Shown piece by piece: positions 49,325 through 61,689 of a stretch of 64,000 nt of DNA. The notes under the pieces are model-generated. The model was not told the origin of the DNA, did not search any database, and saw only the letters and a list, made by a program, of their open reading frames with translations. The stretch is from Callaeas wilsoni (taxonomy: Eukaryota > Chordata > Aves > Passeriformes > Callaeidae). How positions within the stretch are numbered: the stretch's first letter is position 1; every line of letters starts with the position of its first letter. The position numbers and the translations under genes are program-made. The DNA is taken from positions 1-64,000 of the forward strand of contig VWPU01017846.1 in NCBI GenBank assembly GCA_013398955.1, given 5' to 3'.

Positions 49325-50037
49325 ATATCACAGAATTGCAGATTCAAGTAGTTTGGAAAAGACCTCTGAGATCATCAAGTCCAACCTTTGGCTAAACACC
49401 ATCTTGTCAATTAGACCATGGCACCAAGTGCCACATCCAGCCATTTCCTGAATGCCTCTAGGGATGGTGACTTCACCACCTCCCTGGGCAGCCTGTTTCA
49501 GTGCTTAACAACCCTTTTTGTGAAGAAATTCCTCCTCATGTCCATCTTGAACCTCCTCACCTGCAGCTTGAGGCCATGTCCTTTTGTCCTGCTACTGGTC
49601 TCCTGGGAGAAGGGATCGATCCCCAACTGGCTACAAACCCCTTTCAGGTAGCTCTAGAGAGCGATAAGGTCACCCTTGAGCCTCCTTTTCTCAAGGCCAA
49701 ACAACCTCAGCTTCTTCAGCTGCATCTCATGGGACTTACCCTCTAGACTCTTCCCCAGTTTTGTTGCACTTCTCTGGACAGGCTCCAGCACCTCAGTGTC
49801 CTTCCTGAATTGAGGGGCCCTGAACTGGACACAGCACTCGAGGTGTGGCCTCACCAGTGCCGAGTACAAGGGAACAGTCACTGCCCTGGTCCTGCTGGCC
49901 TCACTATTGCTGATACAGGCCAGGGTGCCACTGGCCTTCTCGGCCACCCTTGCACACACTGTCTCACATTCAGCTGGCTGCCAACCAGCACCCCCAGGTC
50001 CTTTTCCACTGAGCAGCTGCTCAGCCACTGTTGCTGA
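49325..50037 (-). mobile_element. CR1 LINE, 5'-truncated, C-terminal reverse transcriptase region plus 3' UTR
   Basis: Read on the minus strand, the element begins near [13 protein letters not shown], continues through [15 protein letters not shown] and [11 protein letters not shown], and ends in a CR1-type 3' tail (ATTCTGTGATA at the low-coordinate edge). These are the hallmark phrases of the C-terminal part of CR1 ORF2. The copy is dead. It lacks the catalytic core through 5' truncation, shifts frame between LNVRQ and the next block, and has a TAG stop right after GDLIAL where active copies continue with Tyr. The low-coordinate edge is set by the octamer-like tail and is accurate to about ten bases. 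Confidence 0.92.
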
Positions 50038-53000
50038 AAAGTTGCACTCACTGTTGAGGGAGAGAGGAGAAGCAGCTGAGGCTGGGGCAGAGCATGAACA
50101 TGATACCTGTTTCAGGTGGTGTTTGATGCCGCCTGAAAGGTGACTCCAGTTACAAATGTCTCAGGCAATGCTAGGAGGGGAAGTTCAGAGCGCCACTGTC
50201 AAAGGAGGAAGCAACCAAGAGATCAGTCCTTCCAGGAGTGATGCCTGTTGTGCTAGACCACATCGGGTGCAGACGGAAGAAGGGCGTTAGGAAGGCACTA
50301 AGGATGGGAATGCTGGGCCCAATGACTCAGAACACTGGCATGGGATAGTGGAAACTCTGGTCCCATTGCTCACCTCTACTTTCTACTTACAATGCGGACT
50401 TCACATGAGCTCACTTGCCTCTATCCTACGGTATCTACTTAGATAATTAGCATCTTAGAGGTCACGATATTGCCTTCTTGTTTGTGTGTGTGTGTACGTG
50501 TGACAGCAAGACCAACAGATTCCCAGACTCCAAGGTACTGTGGCAACATGAATGATCCTGACCAGGGGAGGAGTCCTGCTTCCCTGGGACACCGGCAGCT
50601 GAAATCCATTGTGGACAACATTGTAATAAATGCTGATCATTTTTTGTTAGTGGAGGACAAGTGCTTGGGGGTGGGAGGGCAGTGCATTCAGGCTGAGTAC
50701 TTCAGGCCACATGCTGAGGAAATGCAGTCAAACACGGATGGTCTGAGCATGGGGGATACCCTTCAAAATTTTGTGGAAGTCCCACTCTGATCATTAAGGA
50801 AGACCTACCAGTAAGTTTGTACTTCCTAATGTGATTTATCCCTGAAATTATCGTGCTTGATCTGGCTGTGTTTTTCCAGGTTTTGAGTTTGGAGGAACAC
50901 GGGGAGGAAAGAAAAGAGGTGTCACATCAGAGTGGCTTTTCCTCCACAGGTCTGAAGCCGTACATATGTAAGAGAGATGTGTCGGTACCCGTATCAGCAG
51001 ATACACATTAGCCACAAGGCTATCTGAGGGATATTCCGTGTGTAACAGCTCATAGACTTGAATTATTCTTTCTCATTAATAGTGGTTAGGAATGGTCACT
51101 TCTGTTCTGCAGATTATTTTACCATTACAAAATTTTGGGCCATTTTGACACCAATGTATTAACCTGAATTGCTACCTTATTTTAAATTACAAAATGGATA
51201 TTCAGGAGAGCTTTGTTGAGATAATTCCAGGAAACTTCACTTTGCCAAGGATGATGATTCACTAATTGAATCAGCTACTTAGAGCGAAATGATGAAATAA
51301 CAGATTTTAATTTCATCCTCTACATGAAATGCAGAAGACTTAGTGACTTGTTTCAATATATTTGGTCCCATCAGAGCTGGAATTCTTTTTGCATGAAATG
51401 TTTAGAAATTTCAAAAGGAATAACTGTTCCACTCAGTCTTTAATATATCCTGCAGTTATACCAAGCATCACTGTTGCTTGTTTGCATATTTTTTATTCTC
51501 TTTGTACTTTGCCTGTGGTCATCAGTTGAGAGCCAGGGCCCAGAGGAAGATCATTTAAAAGACTCAGTAATCCATGAATAAACTATTTCTGTCTAGGAGA
51601 AACCATAAATTTTACCACAGTTGTCCAGCTCAGGATGCTTCACAGTACTCCCACGGCACATTGTTATTCCAGAGGACCATTAATTCCTGCCAGCTTTTGC
51701 TTGTTTGTCAGTAGGTATTTGACTGTTTGTTCAAACTACGGAATGATAGTCTGAAGATACCTACACACAGGCAGAATTTGCTCTTTACTATTTGCAGTGT
51801 CATCTTCTATTGTCTTCATGCAGTTGAGTAAAGCTAAAAGGACTGCACCATGGTTCTGGGGCAACATGCCACAAATTGTCTCTGATAAGAGTTTTATCAG
51901 ATAAGCAGCATGTTGATCTAAGAACCTGTCACAAAGAGAAAATTTGCTAGATAGCTCATTTCCAAGGAAAACTCAATCTGTTTGAAACTTTCCTTCCAGC
52001 AGCAGTCAAGACTCAGCGTCCAAAGAAAAAAAATTGTAAAAATAAACCCATAATGCACCTGTAAAATTGTGTGTTCTTGTTACAGGAGAGATCTCTGCCT
52101 CTGCCTCTACTGCTTTTGTAGGATGAGAAGGGTGTCATGGGGTCTCACCAAGTAGCGGGGAAGTGGAGACAACGCTAGTGGAGTATGGCTCTTGGTCTGG
52201 TGTCAACATTCCAAAACCACCAAAAAAGTAGAGAATGTGCGGGAAAACACAGATCAGAGGCAGCATCTCTCAATCCCTGTAGAGCTTTTTAAAAGAAGGC
52301 TGAGTTAGCTTGCTGGCAGCACCCGTTCATTCAGAAGGAAACTGTGTCACATAGCAAACCCCACTTATTTTTGGTAGGGAAGGACACAATATAAAGAAGT
52401 GGAATTTGAAGCCAGATTAAAAAAAAAAAAATTGATGTGAGAAGTTACAACTACATTCTTCCCAGTGAAGCATGAGCAGAATGCCAGCGAGCTGCTGAGC
52501 TCACCAGGGGGACAAAATGCAGGGAGGAACTGTGTGGCAGGTGTCATGCGGGAGACCCAGAGAGCTGCGCTCTGGCACCTTCAAACCTTCACAAATAACA
52601 CTGGAAGGACTAAAATCATTAACACTTGTGTTTAGCTGCTGATGTCAGTAGCCACCTGTTACACAATTTTTCCTGATTTTCCTCTTTCACAATCATTTCT
52701 ATTCCTGTAGGAAAATGTTTGGAACCTCAAAAGCATCTTTATCCACTTACTTCAGTACACATATAATTTTTCACAGTACAGACCACCCCCATTCACTTGC
52801 TGATGCCTTAGCTTTCCCAGATTGTTGCATTCCCAGATGCTAAACACTAATCACCAAGCAGGGAGGCGTGTGTGCGACCATCAGAAAATGATCTTTTACA
52901 TCCCACATTATGTCATGACAAATGACTTGCCATTAATGAATTTCATCGGGACTAGCAGGGTGGGGGATGCACGTGTGGTTTTTAGAAATCCCAGTGGCAG

Positions 53001-54869
53001 CTGTTGGAGGTGCAGCAGCCACAGAGACATCAGCAGGAGTGTGTGCAATGGTCAGACCTAAGAAGTGACTGTCCAAAACCCGGAGACGTGAAGAGATGCA
53101 AGAGACAGAGGGGCCTGAGGTCAGCTTAGACTGGCATTGCTTGAACAAATCCAGGCTATACAGAAGACTTGTTGATTGAGGGTACTTTTTCCTTCTTTTC
53201 TGCTGTCATTTTTTAATGCCTCTGTACCCATAACATGCCTTATCCTTTGATTTTCCACAGTTCTCTCCGTCCATAGTTCCCCTTCCCACCCCTGACCTAT
53301 TATTTCTCTCTCCACTGCAAACAAAGTAAACCTCAAGCAGAGAGGCAGCAGTGGTGGGATCATTGCAAATCAGCCCTCCACAAAGTCATTTTAGTGCTGG
53401 CCCTGCATTTCCTGAGGGTGGGGTGTGGTCACAACCCGGTGCTTTCAGTAGCACCACTGATGACACCACACTCGCCTGGCTGGATGTCCTGCAGCTTGTC
53501 AGCCCAAGGGGCAGTGGCAACAGCTTCCCGCTGCGTTTGCACAGCCCCTTCACCCTCCCTAGCCAGATATCCCATATTATGACTAAGGCAGAAGGCCACA
53601 GGTTTAGTCAGTTTGTGTACAGTTTGCAATTATTCAGCTGTTTTAATGAGAAGAAAGACCTTGAGGCCCGTGATGTCAGAGATAAGAAAGTGTGGAAAGC
53701 AGCAGATGTGTGACCTTGCTGCTCGCCCATTGCTTTCTCCTTTGTTGTGTGTGCTGCAGCTCTTCAAGGTTTTAATACCAGGAAGGGGTGAGGGGAAGGC
53801 AAGATGCAGGTTTCACAGCAACTCAAACCCCTGGTTTGTGGAGCAAGCTCCTGGCTTTTAATACAAGGCACTAGTGGTAACCAAAACCCAGCAGCTGCTT
53901 GATAGCTTGGGTCTTGTGGGCTGCAGCCCCTTCCAGCACCTGGATATTCATTCTCCTTGTAAGTTGGGATAGAAGTTCCTAGTATCCAGTATTTTCCTGG
54001 ACAGGGAAGTTTTCCAAAAGAAAAATAGCAGTTAATGAACACTGGGAGTCTTTTTCATACAGAACACCATCTCCAAACACGTGACCAGAATTGAGCGAAA
54101 CATTTCAGTTTGACGTGCGTTTGTGCCCTTTGGCCTCACAGGGAGCTGCACTGCGAGAGCTGGAACCAGCAAACAGGCATAGGTGCCTAAACGAAGCCTT
54201 AACGGCCCCAGAGGCACCTGAGTACAAAGGTTGGGTGCTAAACTTCTCTGCCCAGGTGCCTTCAGACCTCTGGGATGTACCTGCCTTCTTAAAACACAGC
54301 CAAGCTGAGTGGCAAAACACCTAAACCCCACAGGTGTCTGTGCCAGGGTGTCCTCCCAGCTGTCTTGCCAGCAGCACCTTCTCTTCTGAGCACTGTCTGG
54401 GGTCGGGGTTGGTGCTGTGCCTCCAAGTAAACCAGAAAAACACAGTTTCGATACAAAACTGGATGGATAATGCAGTCCAAGGAGCAGCTGTTGGTGGTTC
54501 GTTGTCAAAAAGGGGAGAGACACAGATGGGTGGGTACAGGAGCTTTGTACCCAGCTCTGCCTGGCATCATCTGTCAGAGCACAAGGGAACACAGACTATG
54601 ATGGCAAACCTGGCAGAGAAGATCAGAATTTAAAATCTTAAAAAAGAGGAAAAAGGGGGGAAAGAGACATTGTTTTGACAATTTAGAGAAAGTGTGCGAC
54701 AAAACTCAGTAGAGCAGAATGCAAGGAACTACAGTCAGGCAGAAATAACCAAGCGGAAATGGCTGGTTAATAAGCAGTTCTGTGGAAAATACTCTAAATC
54801 ACGGAATTACCAAAACCAAAACCCAAAACCAATAATGCAAACGTCATGTTGGAAGGAATAACAAGCAGG
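50038..54869. other. Intergenic DNA, no gene recognised
   Basis: Contains a (GT)n tract at 50481-50497 and an A13 run near 52419-52432. Open frames up to about 120 codons have no domain resemblance. The AT-rich block at 51040-51500 is information-dense and may contain conserved non-coding sequence. Confidence 0.5.
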
Positions 54870-54989
54870 ATTGCCCGTACAAAGAAGTGGCCCTTTTGTT
54901 CAGTGCAGATGTGGTATGCTACCGCTCTTACAGGGTGGCCAGTTTTGTGAAATGCATTTCAGGAAAATGTTGGCCTTCTGGAGAGAATC

Positions 54990-55305
54990 CGGGAACAGCA
55001 TTGGTCTGGGAAACGTGACCTGCAGGGAAGAGCTGAAAGAACTGGATGGCTTAGGTCAAAAACAAACAGCTGAAGGGGATGCAGTAATAATCCTCAGCTA
55101 CATAAAACAGCTCAGAGATGAAGAGGGGAACAGTCTGCTCCCCTGTTCTTAGTTAACAGGGAGAAAATCCTTTCTAATGGCAAGGGAGACCTTAAGAATT
55201 ATGTAAGAACACCGTTCACAACACAGTGTGTGTATAGCTGGTCTCTTCTTGGGCCGAAACATGCTTTTGGAGACCCCTTCCAATCCCTCTATCCATTTCT
55301 GTGCT
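54990..55305 (+). mobile_element. Diverged CR1-like LINE relic, 3' end
   Basis: The plus-strand translation REELKELDGLGQKQTAEGDA and the following IILSYIKQL align in register with the CR1 ORF2 C-terminus (EERLREL..LEKRRL.GDLIALYNYLKG). About 150 bases downstream, the string GAGACCCCTTCCAATCCC and then TTTCTGTG resembles the CR1 3' end (GGTCCCTTCCAACCC...ATTCTGTG). It is older and more diverged than the other two copies and in the opposite orientation. The 5' edge is uncertain. Confidence 0.45.
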
Positions 55306-58300
55306 CCAGGCATAGGATCCCTCACCTGCAGGCAGGCAGTCATCCGTACCTATCCAGCACCAAATAAACATCTTCACCACCAGCCTTGAGGCGTGGTTCC
55401 CTTTGAAATTATTCTGCTTTGCACAGGACGACGGAGCCATTTGTCTGGAGTTGGAGATTGCGCTTGCCTGGACCAGTCCGTGCAGGTGTGGTCAGAGTGG
55501 TGTGGATTGGAAGAGGTTGTCACAGCTGAGGGTCCCTGACTGACCAGTCAGCTCTTCCCTGGGGCGTCGATAGGAAAGATAGGCCTATTTGAAGAGTATT
55601 TAGAGCATCTGTGTTACCCCTGAAAATACTTCCTGAGGGAATGTCTCTCCCTTCCTCGACTATAGAGGTAACTAGGAGGCTAGATAAGCAAACTCAGTGC
55701 ATTGGCTTATATGACCTCCCTCTTCCCCAAAATGTCCTGCTTGTAAAAAGTGGCATATTTGCATACATTTCACAGGACATTTAATCACATTGTCGCCATT
55801 TCTCTAAGTAAGCTCTAGACCCTTGAACCGTGAGGGAGAAACTAGATATTAAAAAGTGTTAGCTGGACATTCTATTTTTCAAATTAAAAATCCGCAGCAC
55901 AGTTCTTTATTGATTGCAGCTGGAAGTCACCCCGGCAGGCCATTCCCACTTGCAAATACTTTGCCTGACACGTCAGGGGACAACAGCTCCAAGCAAGCTG
56001 TGCCAGCCACAGCACTGGGACAAACAGTGCCTGCTCCCAGAGCTCACCCTGTGCCTGTGAGGGGGCCAACACCTCGCCCTGAGCCATGGCACTGCCAGAA
56101 GGACAAAGCAGAAGAAAAGGAGCAACCCCAAGGCTATGATATTGGGAGCTGTGCCTGTGCCCATCGTTACTTGGCTGCTGCATTCATCAAGGCAACTTTT
56201 TCGGACAAGTTGCTGTGTTCATATCACCTGCAGAAACACTGTGGCCAGAAAACACCCTTATTCCAGCCATTCAATGACTTTCTTCCACTTAATTCCCATA
56301 GCTTTCCCAGCAACCCCTCCTTTTATACCTCTAAATGTATTTTAGAGGCCTGTGTGGGAGCACGGCAGGGCACAGGTTGGGTTGGGGGCAGCCCCACGGC
56401 CGCTCTGCCTCGCCCCACAGAGCAGGTATGCAGCCAGCAGGATGGCCCCCACTCGCGGCCCCCGAGCACCCCATTGTAATCCTTATCAGGCTGATGCACA
56501 TTTTTTGTTCAAGGTGGCAAAACGCCCAGGACTGCCATGCTGCCAAGCTTTCCGCTAAAAATACCCCTCGGACACATTTCAGACTGGGCTCATTAAAGAA
56601 AAGAAAGAGCGAGCGTATTCTGGTTGCAATGGAAATGACGTGGAATGAGGCAGGGGAAGAGAGAAAGGGAAAGGGAGACAGGGAGAATGAGGTGGCACGA
56701 AGGCTGGAGCGTTGCCCAAGACAAGTTAAATCCAGGCTGAGACTGAGGGAGGTATTGGCTGTCCCTGGGGCTGCTGAGTGATGTCACTGGTGTTCCATCC
56801 CGCTGTAGAAAATGTCTGTCCTTGTCATGCTTCCTACATGTGAAGCCACCAGCACGGCAGGAAAAGAGGGAGCACCCACTGGGATGTGCCCCAGCAGTGC
56901 TGAGAACAGGAAGGGACCTGGCATAAGGGACCAGGGTGAGAAGGCAGGAGGGAGCCCAAGAGACCAAAGGGAGCCTAGACAGTCAGGATGAAGGCAGTCT
57001 GGTGTGGAAAAGGACGGAAAGAGAAGAAAAAAGTTGGGAGAGCAGTGGGTACAGAGCTGGGGAAAGGACTAAAAGCAAAGGGTGGGTGATGCTGAGTGGG
57101 TGGCAGGAGAAAAGGAGAGGGAAAGATAAAAAAGAAAAAGAGTTTAAAAAGAACAAGGGATGGTAAAACACTCTTAGCATGAAGATCCTCTGGCCTCATT
57201 CTTTGTCAAGTGAGACGCCATTAGCTTGAAGATCCTCAGGCAGATCCCTGTTTTGGGAGCCCGGCACAGTGAAAAGTGGTTCATTGACTTTCCTGGCCTT
57301 CAACAAAGCTAGCTTTCATTAAATATAGCTGATTGTATTTTATCAATATTGCAAATGAAAGGAGCAATTGCGGCGGGGGGGGAGCAGTTAGGAAGGGGCT
57401 CAGGTTTTTGAGAGTCAGGACTTAATAATACATTTTGCTTTTCTTCTTATTTTTAACATTTTGCTCTGTGTTTAAACCATATGAGAACTGACGAATCTTC
57501 AGTAATACAGCCTGTACTTCTCTCTGGCCTTGCAGATAACCATGAACCAAAACGTGCAGCTCCCTAATTGCTGTTCCTGGTGACGCTTTACAGGCTTGTG
57601 CTAAATTTAACGAGGAGAAGGATCTGACTGAAAACCTTTCCAAATGTTTCTTTCCTGTGGCATGGGGAAGGATTGGAGATGCAGGAGGATTGGAATCACT
57701 GTGTGCCTCCTGTGGCAGGGAACAAAAGTGCAAGAGATACAGAAATACCCAGAGGACCCAACCTTACTGTAAGGAGTTAATCCAGCCAGAGACTGGAGCC
57801 TGCATGCACTGATATTGGCATTTATATGTCCAAATGGCCATAGCAAACATAATCCCAGGTTTTTGTGTTGCTGCTCACAGACCCCGTGCTTCAGGTGCTG
57901 CCACACACACCTAGGAGGTTCGTATGACAGCGGAGGACCCGAGGCACAAGGATCCTCTCCTTGGCCAAGGTTCCTTCTGCCCCACCATCCTGGGGAGACC
58001 CTGCACAGGGGCAAGGACACAGGGCAGCAGCTGGGTCCACAAGGACCACATGTGGCTCCTGGGAGGCTCAGTGCCAGCCAGGGTGACATTCCTGGAGCAC
58101 AGGCACACACACGCCCACTCCGGACCAGCCTCGGTGCCAGGACATAGCACTGACGCACTGTAGCTGCTGAAGGCTATTTTCTTTTCAATTTTTAAAGATC
58201 TTTTTCTCTCCCAGTTCTGTCCCTTCTGGCCTGGTATGTTCCACACTTGTGATATGTCAGAGGAAGCAGATGTTGCCCTGACCACAGAAATTGCCACAGT

Positions 58301-60280
58301 GTTTAATTTTATTAGTTTCTTAAGCAAAAGACTGTAGGCATCTTTCACAAGCTGCATAAGCCAGCCTGAGAGCTGCAGATGACACTGGGCAAAAGCCATC
58401 CCTCAGGAGGATCAGCGTGTCCAAAGAAAAATCTTACAACAGGAGACATCAGATCAGCTTGAAGTTACCTGCTTATTGAGTAAATATTGCAGAAAAAAAA
58501 AAAAGAAAAAGAAAAAAGAAACATCAAAACCCAAACACAAAAAGACCAACTTACCAGAAACACACAGAATGATATAAAAGTCAGAAGGATCAGAATATTC
58601 ACTGATTAAGTAAAAGGGGCTATAAAATTCAGCAGGTAACATGGAGCCCTGAAAAGCCCTTCCTGAGCAGGAACATGGATTTAATTACTCCTTGTTCTGG
58701 TACCCATCTCCCCATGCCTCCTCTCCCTACCACTATCTGTCTTGTCTAACAGGACTGCAAGTTTCTCAGGCCAGGGACTGTTTCTCACTTGGGTTTTGCA
58801 CATTCCCAGGGCAGCGAAGTTGTCTGGTTGTTTCCCCACTCCGAGCAGTGGCAGCAAGAGCAGCAGTAGCAACCAAAGTCTTTGTCCCTCCTCAGAGCCC
58901 AGGCTGTTATGTCTTTTCCAATTGTATTGTATTGTTTGGCTTTGGGAAAGAAGAGAAACACCTGACTTACAAGGACATGGGAGATTCTCCCATGTTCCCA
59001 TTGCATACTTCAGTCAAGCAAAATTAACCTCTTCATGGAAGATGAAGATTTAGCGTGGGTAGAATTACAGTGAGCATGGTGGATGTGGCAAGAAGGAATA
59101 GAGAACAAACAAATCAATTTACAGAGGAAACAAAAAACTGCTGCAGATTATCGAGTATAAAAAATAGATGGGCCAGCTGCAGAGAGCTACCTGAGCTGGA
59201 AAAAAAGACAAAACAGCCTGTGCAGTACACGAAAGAAAAAAACCCGGTTTGAAGGATTAGAGAGCCACATCCTTCTAAGTGCATACAGCCAGATGGTAGT
59301 GGCTGGTAAGTACCACTTACCATGGCAGAGACAGAAGTCACTTCATCTTCTCAGGAAATATTTAAATGAAGATAATGTTTTCTAGTGTGTGAGGGATAAG
59401 GGCATGGAGGACATAGCAAGGGAAATGGCTGTGGATGAGCTGCACGTGGGAGAGGAGCATTTAATAATATATGCTTGTGCTGCAAAGGGCCTGTTATCCA
59501 TTTACTTTTCCTGAAAGAGCATTCAGCCTTAAAATAGTGTAGGAAGCACCGATTAAGGCAAACACCCACACTCCTGCAGTGCAAGGAAACAGGCTGTCAG
59601 CAGTTAGAGTACCTGCACTGGGTTTGCTCCCAAAGGTTGTTGTGTTAAACTATCCAGCTAAAAACCCAAACTTCTGCACAAGTGCCCTGGGTGTTTTCCC
59701 ACCTTCCCTTCCTGCCTGAGCATGCCTGGGTTTGTGGCTGCCAGCCGGGTGCTGCAACATGGGGAAAGGATATCAGTAGGTAGCCCAGGACAGCAATCCC
59801 AAGGTGCTGCTGTAATGCATCAAGTATCAGGCAAAATATCTGAATTCATTGTCAATACTTTCAGGAATAAGAAACATGAGGATTCAGGTCTAAAAGGCCC
59901 CATAGGTCTTTCCTGTCTCTAGCCATGTGTGGATGTGGTGGGATGTAGTACCTGACAGAGCCTATATGAACGTCTGGTTTTATTTCTGCTGGAATTCAGG
60001 CTGGAGCAATGACTCCAGCCACCTCAGGTGGCAGACAGGGAAACAGCAATATTGTCAGAGTTTGACCAAAACTGTAGCACAGCTCTTGACATCTGCACAT
60101 ATTTCCTCCTGTCCTTGCCAGCCCTGGCTCCAAAGTTGACTGCTATGTAAAGCTGAAGAAGCTCTAACTCTACTGCAAGTAGAGGTAGGAAATTTTTGTC
60201 CAGAATTAACTGGTTAATAATAATCCTTTCATTTTTCCTAACTGCTGTGTTCCAGGACACTTGAATTAACAATTCGCCGA
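55306..60280. other. Intergenic DNA, no gene recognised
   Basis: Open frames reach 207 codons (55856-56479, plus) without domain resemblance. Notable sequences are the polypurine tracts at 56640-56700 and 57005-57165 and an A-rich run at 58490-58520. No LINE or LTR could be assigned. Confidence 0.5.
57005..57165. repeat. Polypurine (GA-rich) tract
   Basis: Long stretches here consist almost only of A and G on the plus strand, with few pyrimidine interruptions. Such mirror-like purine tracts can form triplex DNA. No coding meaning is seen. Confidence 0.7.
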
Positions 60281-60282
60281 GC

Positions 60283-60790
60283 ATGTTCACTTTGAATGAC
60301 TGCATTGAAATCGGCACAAACTCAAACAGAAGCCCTATAAAAAGCCAAGGCTTTATCGTGTGCTCGGTGGTGGCAGCAAGGAGGCCAGTGGGAAGGAAAC
60401 AATACCCGTCTGAGTGGAGCGACGGTTTATCTGCCTGCCATCAGAACAGGCCAGTCATGTTGTTTTTCCGTCCGTTCCCCATGGAAGCCAGCTCCGGTGT
60501 ACAGTACCAGCCTGAGCAAAAGCCCGTGGCTGGGTCCCTCTGTTTGTAGGGCTTGCTGACATAAGGTGGAGTTGAGGTTATTGTGGTGTGGGACGTTTCC
60601 TGCCCTGGCTGCTGATAACCGCAAATCCCATCAGCCTCACAGGCTCCCTTTGTCTGCCAGCCCCGGGCCTGAGCTATGTATATAGCCCATGCCCGCCCAG
60701 CCCGGAGCAGACACGCTCGCATCCCTGTGCCCGAGGATGCTCTGCCGCAGGCTGATCGCTTCCCTGGCGAGCTGGGTATGCTGGAAACCT
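60283..60790. promoter_or_regulatory. Promoter-like or regulatory block with TATA motifs and CpG-rich patches
   Basis: CTATAAAAAG lies at 60335-60344 and TATATAG at 60679-60685. The second is followed by a GC- and CpG-rich stretch (60690-60780), as at a TATA promoter with a start near 60710 on the plus strand. CpG frequency is raised in 60345-60480 and 60595-60780 relative to the flanks. No coding exon follows. It could be a lncRNA promoter or a conserved enhancer. Confidence 0.27.
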
Positions 60791-61689
60791 TTCCACACAC
60801 CGAGCCCAACTGAACTTTTCACCTCCAGCAGAAAAGGAGGAGGCTGAGGATGGGTCTGTTTGGGGCAGTCCCAGCCATCGAGCACACATTCTTTCACACC
60901 AGAAGTAGAAGGATTAAATTGACCGCTAAAACCTGGCGTCATTTATACCAGCTGAGGTGTAAATGAAGACCTTGCCACAAAAACAGCATTAAGCTCACTT
61001 TGTGTTGTCCATCTCGGTGCTGGTGTGGATGGTGAAGGGTGACACCTCCATGTGTCCCCTGCCCCCTCAGTCAGTGTGGTCGTGCCAGCCAATGCACGTG
61101 AAGACATGAACTCTGTGTGTGGCTCTCGTGAGCAGAAAAGAAGTGCAGGGGATATGTTTTCATAAAGAAGTGATACAAGAGTTCATGTGGACAGCCAGTG
61201 AGGAGAAGGATGAAGTGTGGGATGCAGGAGAGGGGAGCACAGGCACTGGAAGGGTTGAGCACCAGCTCCCAGGATGTGGACAGCACAGACACACAGCAGC
61301 AAGCAGTACAGAGAGGGAAGGACTGCTCTGGGAAAACGATGGAGCAGCAAAGGGGTAATGCACAACACGGTGCAAAACGAAAGGGTGTGGAGCCCAAAAG
61401 AGTTTTCCTGAAGCCAGGGCTCTCTTCCAGCCTACCTGCTGTAGGATCACCCCAGAGACCACGCTGTGCCTAGTGCCAAATGCAAGTTGCAGCAGGGAAG
61501 TGTAGTTACATCTCTCTGAGTGAATAAAATCCTCCAGGGCTGTCCCCTGGTCTCAAAGCCTGCTAGCCCAGTGCAGTTCACAGCCAAGTGGCCAGTTCTC
61601 ATACCTCTTAAAACAGACTTGCCGCCACTAATGTGCTCGGTAGTCACAGCTGCTGCAAACACCTGAAACACTCAAATCACACAATCACA
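60791..61689. other. Intergenic DNA, no gene recognised
   Basis: No recognisable exon. At 61673-61698 the string AATCACACAATCACAGAATTAT looks like the terminal repeat of a minus-strand CR1 and abuts the element that follows. Confidence 0.5.

Noticed and set aside
54032..54592. 186-codon minus-strand open frame
   Set aside because: No recognisable motif; frames on both strands overlap.
55856..56479. 207-codon plus-strand open frame
   Set aside because: Low-information Pro/His/Cys-scattered translation without a domain, with antisense frames of similar length.
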